Positions 34,201 through 46,200 of a stretch of 64,000 nt of DNA are shown here, piece by piece. This DNA is from Pseudoips prasinana (Eukaryota; Arthropoda; Insecta; Lepidoptera; Nolidae), in the NCBI GenBank assembly GCA_951640165.1, contig OX621252.1, positions 2,388,501 through 2,452,500 on the forward strand. The letters are read 5' to 3'. The notes under the pieces are model-generated. The model saw nothing but the letters and a program-made list of their open reading frames with translations. It was not told the origin of the DNA and did not search any database. The first letter of the stretch is position 1; every line of letters starts with the position of its first letter. The position numbers and the translations under genes were made by a program.

Positions 34201-37200
34201 GCACCACCTGTTATTGGTTTGCTCGCTTCCGTTCTGGAAATTTCGACCTGAAAAATGAACCTCGCGGTCGTCCGAAGACTTTGGTCGACAATGACGAATT
34301 AAAGGCGGTTGTGGAAGCTGATGATACACAATCTACGGCTGAATTAGCAGCAGCTTTCGACGTTAGCGTCAAAACAATATTGGTCCATTTGCGTCAAATT
34401 GGCAAGGTAAAAAAGCTTGACAAATGGGTGCCCCACGAACTCAATGATCGCCAGCGCGAAGTACGCGTCGAGACGTGCCTTGCACTGCTCAACAGACACA
34501 CAAATGAAGGAATTTTGAACCGCATTGTTACCTGCGATGAAAAATGGATTCTGTTTGATAACCGCAAGCGCTCAGCAAGTTGGTTGGATCCTGGTTCAGC
34601 ACCTAAACAATGCCCTAAACGAAAACTTACCCCTAGAAAAGTGATGGTCACTGTTTGGTGGTCTAGCGCCGGTGTGATTCATCACAGCTTCTTACCAAAC
34701 GGGGTGAGCATTACTGCAGATGTGTACTGTGAAGAACTGAGCACAATGATGGAGAAGCTGGCGCATCTCCAACCAGCATTGGTCAATCGCTCGTCTCCGC
34801 TGCTCCTGCACGACAACGCGCGACCTCATACTGCACAGCAGACGGTCTCCAAGTTGCAAGAACTGGGGTTGGAAGCTCTCCGTCATCCGCCCTACTCACC
34901 AGACCTTGCGCCTACAGACTACTACTTTTTCCAGAATTTGGATAACTTCTTGGCGGGAAAAAAATTCAATACCCGAGAGGCAGTACAAAATGCCTTTGAA
35001 GAATTTGTTGCCTCCCGTCCAGCTGATTTCTTTAAGAAGGGCATCAATAAACTGCCACTGCGATGGCAAAGATGCATTGATTGCATGGGTGATTACTTCG
35101 ATTAATACAAATAAAAAAATTCATGAAAAAAATTCGTTTAAATTTTTTCATACAAAACGGCAATTTCATAGGTAAAGACCTATTATTACTCACCAGCCAA
35201 TATAATTTGTCCGCTATCATTCTCCCCATCTGTATCCATGGTTACCCGCAGACTGGGGTCCTCGCGCTGCAACTCCGCGAGTGCTGTCTCCAGGGCCATT
35301 TGCTGAGATATGCTGGGTGGCTCAATGGAGCACAGGAAAACTGGCTCCGGGACTGTCGTACCTGGGTGAAGAAAAAATACATTGTAATCAGCCTATTTCA
35401 AAATTACAATTCCATAATCTTTACCAAGCTGAAGTGACAGTGGGCAGGACAAACGACTAGCAGAACCGATGGACACTGGGGCAAAAAGGTCCTCGAGTGG
35501 CGACCACGAAGCGGAAGACGCAGCGTGGGCAAGACCCCTACAAGATGGACCGATGATCTTATAAGGGTCGCTGGAAACCGCTGGATGCGGATAGCGCAAG
35601 ACCAGCAATTGTGGAAATCTTTGGAGGAGGCTTTTGACCAGCTGTGGACGTCTTTCAGCGGATATGATGATGATGACGGTCACCGTAGCCTAGTTGGTAG
35701 TGCTCCTGCCTACGAAGCTGGTGGTCCTGGGTTCGAATCCCGGTAAGTGCAAATATTTGTGTGATGAGCACGAATATTTGTTTCTGAGTCATGGATGTTT
35801 TCTATGTATTAAAGTATTTATCTATCTATATAAGTATGTATATCGTCGCCTGGTACCCATAGTACAAGCTTTGCTTAGTTTGGAGCTAGGATGATCTGTG
35901 TGACACTGTCCCCAGATATTATATTATTATGCACCTTTCAGATTACTTGTTTTATTTATTCTGTCAAGAAACATTCTCAGTATTAAGACCAGATTCTGGA
36001 AGATGGCGGCGTTATATCTGTGCCTCCGAGAGCACCTACAACCGGTGGTCTTGCACTTAAAGCTAGTTACATCGGGTCATAAAAGTGCCATTGAGCTTGA
36101 CTCCATTGAAACATTTTTTTCTTTTTTTTTAATCCCTGTGTCGCGGGGAACTTTACAAACATATAATTGACGGAAACAAAGTACAGACGCCAGCACATCA
36201 AGCTACCCCAATCTGTCAAATTTCCCCAATTGAAAGTGAAACTTATAATTAAGTGATAAAGTTGAAAATCTATAAAAGATATTTGACAGATTGGGGTAGC
36301 TGGATGTGCTGGCGTCTGTACATCCGGACTTAGAACAAGTATTGATGGGTCACACAAGAAGATGTCCTGTGCGGGAATCGAGCCTGGAACATGGAGTGGC
36401 GAAGCGCCAGTCTGGCCGCCATTGGAGAAATTCTACCAAACGAACATTCATAAGAGAATTATGACACGATCGGCATACTGATATCAATCCTACTTACCTA
36501 TACCAAGCAGAACATCAGCCATCTCCTCATGACTAGGCTTCGTCTCCATACCCTGGAGCCTTAGCTTAGCGCTGGGCAGCATCAATTCCTCCAATTTCTC
36601 AGGATCTTGGAGTAGTTTAGCGAGTTTGCCCTTAGCGCGGTTTGCAGCCGCCTGTGATGACGTCACCAGATCCCCTGACATGGTCGCCTGGAGGGATCTA
36701 TATTGGTTATATCAGCCAATGTATTTTTCAAATAATGTCATCATAAAATCAAAATAATAAAACGTAAAATAAATATAGTAACAAATTAATATGCCGCTAG
36801 AAGCGGCGATGCCGGACCATAGAAAACATCGCCACATCCTCGATGTTCACATAATTTTTTATTGCGGCTTCACCTGGGGCTCTACCGGCTAAGTCGCCTA
36901 ACATCGATTTCTTAAATGGCGTTCAAATAAATAAATGTTAAAAATTACTTAATCAATCGTTAAATCGGCTTCAAAGTTGACAATCGTTTCCGGACCATTT
37001 ATGACGTCACGTGTGCTCATGGAAGCCGTTTAACGAGTGATTAGGTAATTTTTAACCTTTGTTTAAGAAATCGATGTTCGGTGACTTAGCCGGTAGAGCC
37101 CCTGAGCTACCTTCGATTTATTTGCCTTTCACGCAAAAACTACCGGACGGATTTTGATGAAACTTTGTAGTAATATAGCTTATATACACACATCAACAAA

Positions 37201-40200
37201 GTCTAGGGATACGTTATTTTGAAATCAAACATGGCTTTATTGTTTAAAACCTATTTAGTTTCCTTAAAAAGTTTATTTACAGATTTAAACCTTGTCTATT
37301 CTTTATTCAAAATTTAAAAATTAAAATGAGAAACAAATGAAAACACGCAAAGCACAGCGCAATCTTGAGTTGTATCTAATTTCAAGAAGTTGCATTAAAA
37401 TTATTTTTGCGTGTTAATTGAAGAAAACCTGATAAATTGTTTTATTTTCTTTTCTCAATTGGTTGTGTAAGCTTTTTAGCGTCATGCCACGCCATCATTT
37501 GAGTCGAGATGAAATGTTACGGGCAGTTGGCATGTTACAAAACGGTGCTATTCAACGCGTCGTTGCTGAGTCTCTGGGCACAAGCCAAAATGTGGTATCC
37601 AGGCTGTGGTCACGTTATCGCGCTACTGGAGATGTGGCAGAACGGCACACAGGTAGATATCGTGTTACCACTCAGAGACAGGATCGATTTCTCCAAATGA
37701 CCGCCAGAAGACTACCCAATATCACAGCGATGCAACTAGTGCAAAGGCTCCAGGAGGGTCAGCAGCTGCTGGTGAGCGACCAAACCGTGCGAAGGAGGCT
37801 GCATGAAGTTGGTCTTCATGCTCGCAGACCGCTACGAGTCCCAGCGCTGCGACGTGGCAATCGCGGTAGGCGACTTTTATGGGCTCAAGAACATTTGACA
37901 TGGAGTGATCAACAATGGTCATTGGTGCTGTTCACTGATGAGTCCCGCTATGGATTTCATCCAGATTCGAGACGAACACGCGTTTGGAGAACTCCAGGCA
38001 GGGTCAGCCGTCTCCGACATCCACAGGAGGTCCACTCTTACCAAGGCGGGACAATTATGGTGTGGGCAGGAATACGAATCGGCGGACGAACCCAACTCAT
38101 TTGGATTCAGGGCAGCATGACTGCCCATAGATACCGTGAGGAGGTAGTAGAACGTGTCATTGTCCCGCTCAGGGCCCTAACGGGGCAAGAATTTCAGCTC
38201 ATGCATGACAATGCACCTTCCCATACAGCGCGGCTGGTGAGGGCCGCCCTTCGAGAACACGATGTTCAGGTATTAGATTGGCCTCCACAGTCGCCAGACT
38301 TAAACCCAATTGAACACGCCTGGGACATGTTACAGCGAAGAGCATTGAGGGATTTTCCGCCCAACTTGACAACAGAAGAACAACTTTTCGAACATTTAAA
38401 AAGAACTTGGGACTGCATACCCCAGCAAGACATTGACACCTTAATTTTAAGTATGGAAAATCGTTGCCGCTGTGTGATTAATGTTAGAGGAGGAAATACA
38501 GATTACTGATTATCAGATTTGGTAAGATTTTTATTCATTTAATTCGATTGAATAATTTTATAAGAATAAAATGTTTTTGTTCACTCAGTAATTTTCTATG
38601 GCTTAATTAATTTAAGACTTTTATTAATTAGAAAAACAAAATCGCATCGTGTTGTTAATGTTTAAATATCGGCCATGAAATTATCTTTAATTCTTCCATT
38701 TACAGTCATAACAAAATGTTTATAGTTTTCTAGATAATCAATGAAATGTTCAATATCCCTAGATTGTGTTGATGTGTGTATATATCCGAATAACACATAG
38801 GCTATAACTTATAAAGTTTAACGCGGGTAAAACGGTGGCGCACAGCTAGTAGGACATATATTATACTTCGTCGAGTGACTACTTTCGAACAATGTGTCGA
38901 ATTCACGTGGCAGTTTGCGCGTCACCCTAGACAAAGCATATCGCCATTTAACGTCGTAAGATGGCGCTATCAAGACCCGATCTTGACTATAATACCTTAC
39001 TTATAGTATGGGCAGTGGTTACCCTAGTGTCAGTGTTGTTCAAGCCGCCCCGACATGGCTTAACGGTTGTTGCTTAATGGCTACAACCGGTACCGACAGC
39101 TACGGTGCCCTCCGAAGCACGGAGAGGCTCAGAAATTTAGCCAGTTTGACGGTCACCCGTCTATGCACTGACCTTGAGCCTAGTTGCCTAACCTTGCCAA
39201 TCACTAACGGATCGGTGAGCATCTGTCTATGAGCGATTTGCCGATGGTAATATTATTTTATGAGAAGAATTTATGTTGAGTCAGTTGAATTAAAAATATA
39301 TGTTTACCTTGAGTGAACTGACTACGGCAATGTTGCCAGCGGTCACCTTCTCCACTGGCTTGTAATCATCAGCCAACGCTATGTACAGTGCACCAGTCTG
39401 TCGAGTATAATACAGATATATTTCAGAGCTTGGCATAGACCTTTAAAAGGTAATAATAGGTTAGGTTCTGCTTTATATTTCTTAATTAATTTATTGACAT
39501 TGTGTTATGTAATTTTTAATAGTGTGTTAATTATTGTATGCCCAAAGGGCGGGACATGGCTGATCTTAAAATATTGTTTAACATCTGTATTTTGTACCTA
39601 CCTATGATCCACAATAAAGTATCAGAATCTGAATCTTATAAAATAAAATAAATAAAAACGGTTTTTATTCACGATTACGTTAAAGAACCGCTTGTAAATA
39701 TTCAGAATCTGTTTGTAGTAATTTGAGTATACAATATTATTTCTAGGTACATATAGATATTTAAATATGCGGCTTGTATTCAATCAGTATATTTCATTTC
39801 ATTTATTTTTATTTTTTATTTTATTTCATAGGTACAGAAACAGACTACAGACTAATAACAAATTAATAATATCATTTTCTTATAACACCGTTGAATCTGA
39901 GGTCCAATTATATCTGTACACAACATTTAAACGTTACCAAAATTCTGTGACTTAAATCTAGGAGTTTGAGAGGAATATGTAACTAGTATGATTATTACAA
40001 TAATTTAAATTTAAAATACACTAATAAACAGAAAACTGAACATTGTTGTCCTTTGCTAAAAACAATTTGAATGCGTTATAGCTTTGATGAAATATATCAA
40101 CTTTGGAGCATATTTTGTTGTAGTGTCTACACATTCTTAGTATTGGACTATATTGAGAAACATTATTATTAATAGAAGGTAGAGTAAACAGTTGTGGAGT

Positions 40201-43200
40201 ACGCACGGATCTGGTTGGAACCTTAAAGTTTAACTGGCTAATGAGAGAACTATCCATAGGATATCCATCCGTTTATAATTTTATGTAGAATGCATAGATC
40301 GTTCATCCATCTTCATTTTCTAAACTTATAATTTTAAATCTATGTAGCCGATCTCTATATTCCTTAATTTTTCGCCTTAAGCCAAACTTCGAGCATAGGG
40401 CTCTGACAAACCTTCTCTGTATTGCTTCTATTCGGTCTATGTGAGTCCTATATATAGGAGCTCACACAGACGAACAGTACTCGATTATGCTTCTTACTAA
40501 AGAGTAGTAATGAGTTAGTAAAGAGTTTGCATGTTTGAACGATCTTGCATTACGTAGGATAAAAGATAACATACGATTTGCCTTGTTACAAACATGGTCG
40601 TAGTGAGGTCGAAAGGACATAGTAGAGCCAAAATTATCCCTAGGTCGCGCACCACCGTAACTCGTTCTATAGCAACGCCCTTAATATGGTACGAATACTC
40701 AAGTGGCTTTTTAGTTTTGGTAAATGTGATAACTTAACACTTATTTATATTGAGTGACATGGAATTCTCATCAGACCAATTAACAATAGTATCTAAATCG
40801 GTTTGAAGTCGCACACAATCCTGATGGTCAGCGACACGTCTAAAAATTTTAATATCATCGGCGTAAGCCAAACATTCACTATCTATTTTACATAACAGAT
40901 CATTAATAAAGATCAAAAACAATAGGGGACCCAAATTAGACCCTTGTGGCACACCTGATGTTGCAAGAAAAGGAACTGATTCATACCCGCTAAGAGCAAC
41001 CAGCTGTGTACGATTTAATAGATAAGAAGTAAGCCATCTATGTAAATTACCATGTATTCCGACGTGTTCAATTTTCTTAAGCAGCTTAAAATGATCAACG
41101 CGATCAAAAGCTTTAGAAAAGTCTGTATAAATAGAGTCAACTTGTTTCTTACAATCAAATGAATCGCATAAGTACGTTGTATAACACAACAGTTTTGTAT
41201 TAGTTGACCTACCCATAACAAAACCATTATGATGATACTAATTTATTTACTTAACTAGCTTATTGAACTTATTATTAAAGTTATAATTTATAGGTCAGTT
41301 ATAGAAATATAGATTTAGATATATTTTACTACATCTTGTTCGAATGGTTCTGTCTATATTAAGGTAATTATTTAATCATTTTGTTTGCTTAACTATATTA
41401 CTACAAACATGTTCTGACTATTTACGATCGCTTTTTTAAAATCTACGTAAAAAGACCTTTATTTATTTCAATATTATTATTATGGAGCATTGGCGCCCTT
41501 GTTTTAATTAATAACGACGGTCGCCCTTTATAGACCGCCTCTGCCACTCATACCTCATGTGAAGTTTTATATTACTCGTATTTTTCAGTCGCTACTATCC
41601 GACAGTGTGGTTAAAAGACCGCAATAAAAATGGCAACCATTATTTTCGCAATGACTTCTGCAATAGCTGTTTCTAATATTAAGCCTTACCCAGGCAGTGC
41701 TATATCCCTTTTCATTGGTTTAGGACCTTATTCCAAAGCACTAAGATAAAAATTGACGTGGTCTAATATAGTCCATAGCCTCTTTAAGGGTTTAGAATTT
41801 AAACCAACTAACCTGTTCAGTCTTGTCCTGGCCAAGACTATAAATCTTCTGTCCCTTGCTGATCTCTCCGCTGTACAGCCGCATGAACGTCAGCACTCCT
41901 CTTTGGTCATCATGCTGCACCTATAAATACGAGATAAACAAATAAAATTAAAGTGCCACGCTGTTGTAGCCAGTTATAAGTTCGAAGGCTAACCTTGAAT
42001 GCCCTTTCAGCTAACTTATCTTCAAAACCTTTGAACCTTTTTAAGAGAGGTAGCGCACAGCGTTCCTTCGTTCAAAGAGCAGCCGGACTGGGGAAGTACC
42101 TCCACCTTACAGAAGACACTCCTTAACAATAACATTTAATAACTCAATGTTGTGTTTCTGCGTTTATCAGGGCAAGGGGAAGCAACACTTGTTTGCTGAC
42201 TCTTTTAAAGGCCAGCAACGCACCCGCGACACCTCTGGTGTTGCGAGTGTCCATGGGCGGCGGTGATCACTTACCATCAGGTGACCCGCTTGGTCGATTG
42301 ACACCCTCTGACATAAAAAAAACAGCGTATGGCCATTGAATGACGAAGAAAAATATGAGAAATATAGCCCGAATGTTTGAACTGCGGAGCTTTAATAAAA
42401 GCTACAATAGATCACAGAGTCAAAAGTGTACAAGTGTTCACTGAAACATTATTATGGCATCGTACCTTACAAGAACACTGCCCTTGCCTGGTAGCGAATA
42501 GGAAAGAGACGGAGCACTTTTAGGTTGGTTGGATTACTTCCTCTTTAGAAGGTCATATGCTGAACAAGGAAATTCAGCATATGACCTTCTAAAGGGGAAG
42601 GCAAATCGTTGGTTGGATTACTTCCCCTTTCGAAGGTCATATGCTGAACAAGGAAATTCAGCATATGACCTTCTAAAGGGGAAGGCAAATCGTTGGTTGG
42701 ATTACTACCCCTTTAGAAGGTCATATGCTGAACAAGGAAATTCAGCATATGACCTTCTAAAGGGGAAGGCAAATCGTTGGTTGGATTACTACCCTTTTAG
42801 AAGGTCGTATGCTGAACAAGGAAATTCAGCATATGACCTTCTAAAGGGGAAGGCAAATCGTTGGTTGGATTACCTCCCCTTTCGAAGGTCATATGCTGAA
42901 CAAGGAAATTCAGCATATGACCTTCTAAAGGGGAAGGCAAATCGTTGGTTGGATTACTACCCCTTTAGAAGGTCATATGCTGAACAAGGAAATTCAGCAT
43001 ATGACCTTCTAAAGGGGAAGGCAAATCGTTGGTTGGATTACTTCCCCTTTCGAAGGTCATATGCTGAACAACGAAATTCAGCATATGACCTTCTAAAGGG
43101 GAAGGCAAATCGTTTCACTTTCAGGGAGCCATACACTGAACAATAGGTTGTGAACTAAGCTAGAAACCAATACTAAAAGAGCTCGGTCTCTTTCCTATTC

Positions 43201-46200
43201 GCTACCAGACAAGAGCAGTGTCGAAGCATAGAAATCTTGAATGACATCTTACCCTGTAAGTCCTCTAAGCTAACTTAGAGCTCAAACTCTTGTTCAGCAT
43301 ATGATATTCTAAAGGCGAAAGCAAATATTCAACAATCACATCCAGAAGCATCTGCCCTCAATAAGGATATGGTTACCAGTTCTGGTCCCGGGAAGATATA
43401 ACCGTAAATGTTAGGGTGTAGAAACCATGTTGTTCTGTTTTATTGTTTGTTTTATTCTTATTTTATTATTGATTTGTCCGTGACTTGTACGAGGGTGCGT
43501 TTTTAAGTTCGCGGAATGGGGGGGAGGGGATAATAATAGGTCATTATCGGGATGGCCACGACTTCAGCCACTCAATATTAGTATAAATACCAAGTTTTAT
43601 CTTAATTGGATCATTAGTCTCTGAACTATCGTCAAGCAAACAACTCAATCGGGAAGAAAGTGTGCATTATGGAAAAAATCGAGTACCGTGCCGTAATAAA
43701 GTTCCTTACCAAGCAAGGAAAGTCAGTTCAAAATATACTGGAAGAGATGGAATCCGTTTACGGGGACTCTGGCCCGGGTAAAACCATGGTTTACAAGTGG
43801 CACAGTCTCTTTAAACAAGGCAGGACCTCACTTGAAGACGACCCTCGGCCCGGACGGTCGCCCGAGGTGACTACTCCGGAAATCATTAAAAAAGTCGAAA
43901 AAAATATATTGGAAGATGCCAGACTAAAGATGAAACAGCTTGCAGAAATGGTTGGAGTATCGGATACGACAATTTTCAAAATTCTACATGATCATCTTGG
44001 CATGACAAAGGTCAGTGCAAGATGGGTGCCAAGAATGCTCACGCCGCCTCAAAAACAACGCCGCGTGGAGTGCTCTCGCACGTTTTTGGACCTCTGTAAC
44101 GAAGATAAGGATGGACTTTTAAGTCGAATTGTTACTGGAGATGAAACTTGGGTTCATCATTATGAACCTGAGTCGAAACAGGACTCTATGCAGTGGCACA
44201 AAAAAGGCACACCACCACCCAAGAAGTTTAAAGTGTCACAATCGGCTGGACAAATCATGGCAACAGTGTTTTGGGATTCGGAAGGGATCCTGTTGATCGA
44301 TTATAAAGATAAAGGCGTTTCTATAACCGGACAATAATACGCTTCCATCCTCGAGAGGTTAAAAGAAAGCATTAAAGAAAAAAGGAGGGGAAAATTAACC
44401 AAAGGTGTCCTTCTTCTACACGACAACGCGCCAGTTCACAAGAGCCGTGTTGCTTTGGCTGCCCTGCATAACGTGGGCTTCGATATTTTAGATCATCCAC
44501 CCTACAGCCCAGACCTGGCTCCCAGTGATTACTACCTCTTTCCAAAACTCAAAAAAGAACTTCGTGGGAAGAAATTTTCTACTGATGAAGAAGTGAAGGA
44601 CGCGGTTTCAGCCTATTTTTCGGACAAAGACAAAACATTTTTTTATGAAGGTATACATAAGCTAATTGAAAGATCTGAAAAATGTATAAGGGTAGCAGGT
44701 GAATATATTGAAAAAGAAAAATAATTTTGTATTTTTATTTACACTTCTTACCCTCCATTCCGCGAACTTAAAAACGCCCCCTCGTATCTTGTATCTTAAG
44801 TATAGTTAGTGTTAATGTTCCGTGACAGTCACTTGGCACCATCAGAATTAACAGCGCTAGAACAATAAAATGTTCTAGCTAATGCTGAGATGGTGCCATT
44901 TCAGGCTTACACGGACAACTAGGTAGTGTCTGAGTTTATTTTATTTTTCATTATGTTATCTTATATTCTTGTTGTCTGTGCAATTTTCTGATTAAATCTT
45001 TTTCTTTCTTTCTTTCTTTAACCTGCTATAGCTCAGATTGCCTAAACACGCTTGTGCGTGCTGAGGAAAGGGGGAGGCATTCATGCCCCCTCTCCCCCCT
45101 CTCCCGGCTGCAGAAGACAGCGGGGGTACTGGTGTGATCGTTCAAGAGTACCCAGAGCCCCCGCTACAAGCACTGTGAGGCTGGCTACCGTGGTGGTTTT
45201 AGTGGGGAGCCCTACATACCTCATCGCCTCCCCAAGCGACGGACATGCGGTTTTTAGCATTCCCACCACGTGAAAAAAAACAAAAGGGTAACCAATTCTA
45301 CATAGAGCTCCATCTCCTTTCTGGCTCACATAAGGCAAGATTAAAGAGTTTAAGTTAAGTCTACTCATCAGCTTACCTTGAAAGCCCTCGCAGCTAATTC
45401 AGTCCCAAAACACTTGTACAGCGAATGGCCTTCCAAAGGTGAGGGCAGGTATGAGACAATGCCGTCCATCAGGGTCTGAACACCGATGTTCTTGTAGGAG
45501 CTGCCGCAGAGGATGGGGAAGGCGTTCATGGAAAGGGTGCAGCGCCGAATTGCAGCTTGAATCTCTTTGGGAGTCACCTCTAACGTCTCCTGGAAATTTA
45601 AGCAAATAATATCGATCACCGTAGCCTAGTTGGTAGTGCTCCTGCCTACGAAGCTGGTGGTCCTGGGTTCGAATCCCGGTAAGTGCAAATATTTGTGTGA
45701 TGAGCACGAATATTTGTTTCTGAGTCATGGATGTTTTCTATGTATATAAGTATTTATCTATCTATATAAGTATGTATATCGTCGCCTGGTACCCATAGTA
45801 CAAACGGTAAAATATCTCCGGGATCTCCAGTGGTAATGGGCGTCCCACAGGGGTCAATTCTGGGCCCATTTTTGTTTTTAATTTATATAAATGACTTACC
45901 TTACTACGTAAGGGATAAGCATGAGATTGTGTTGTTTGCAGATGATACTTCCCTGACGTTCAAAATAAACCGACAATTAAGCAATTTTGACGATGTTAAT
46001 GATGCAATCTCTAAAGTTGTTCATTGGTTTAATGCCAATAATCTTGTGCTTAATGATAAGAAAACTAAAGTCATTAAATTCACTACACCGAATGTGAAAC
46101 AGGCGACAACCAATGTACAACTTAATGGAGCTAGGTTGGACCCTGTTGAATCAACTGTGTTCTTGGGTATCACTATTGACTCAAAGCTACAATGGAGCCC

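Larger units (their letters stand above)
37117..38853 (+). mobile_element. Non-autonomous Helitron split by a Tc1 element
   Basis: Left part has CTACCGGACGGATTTTGATG; the right part has ATAAAGTTTAACGCGGGTAA and ends GCGCACAGCTAG followed by T. These resemble the Helitron copies at 51593-51913, 58560-58889 and 59465-59760. Confidence 0.65.

Noticed and set aside
42531..43118. CRISPR-like array
   Set aside because: Spacers are identical, units are hairpins, and the setting is a eukaryotic intron. There are no cas genes.
42529..43146. A 205-codon repeat protein (repeating [13 protein letters not shown] units)
   Set aside because: The frame exists because the repeat period is 84, a multiple of three. 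The sequence is palindromic hairpins derived from an exon, with no domain, promoter or homologue.
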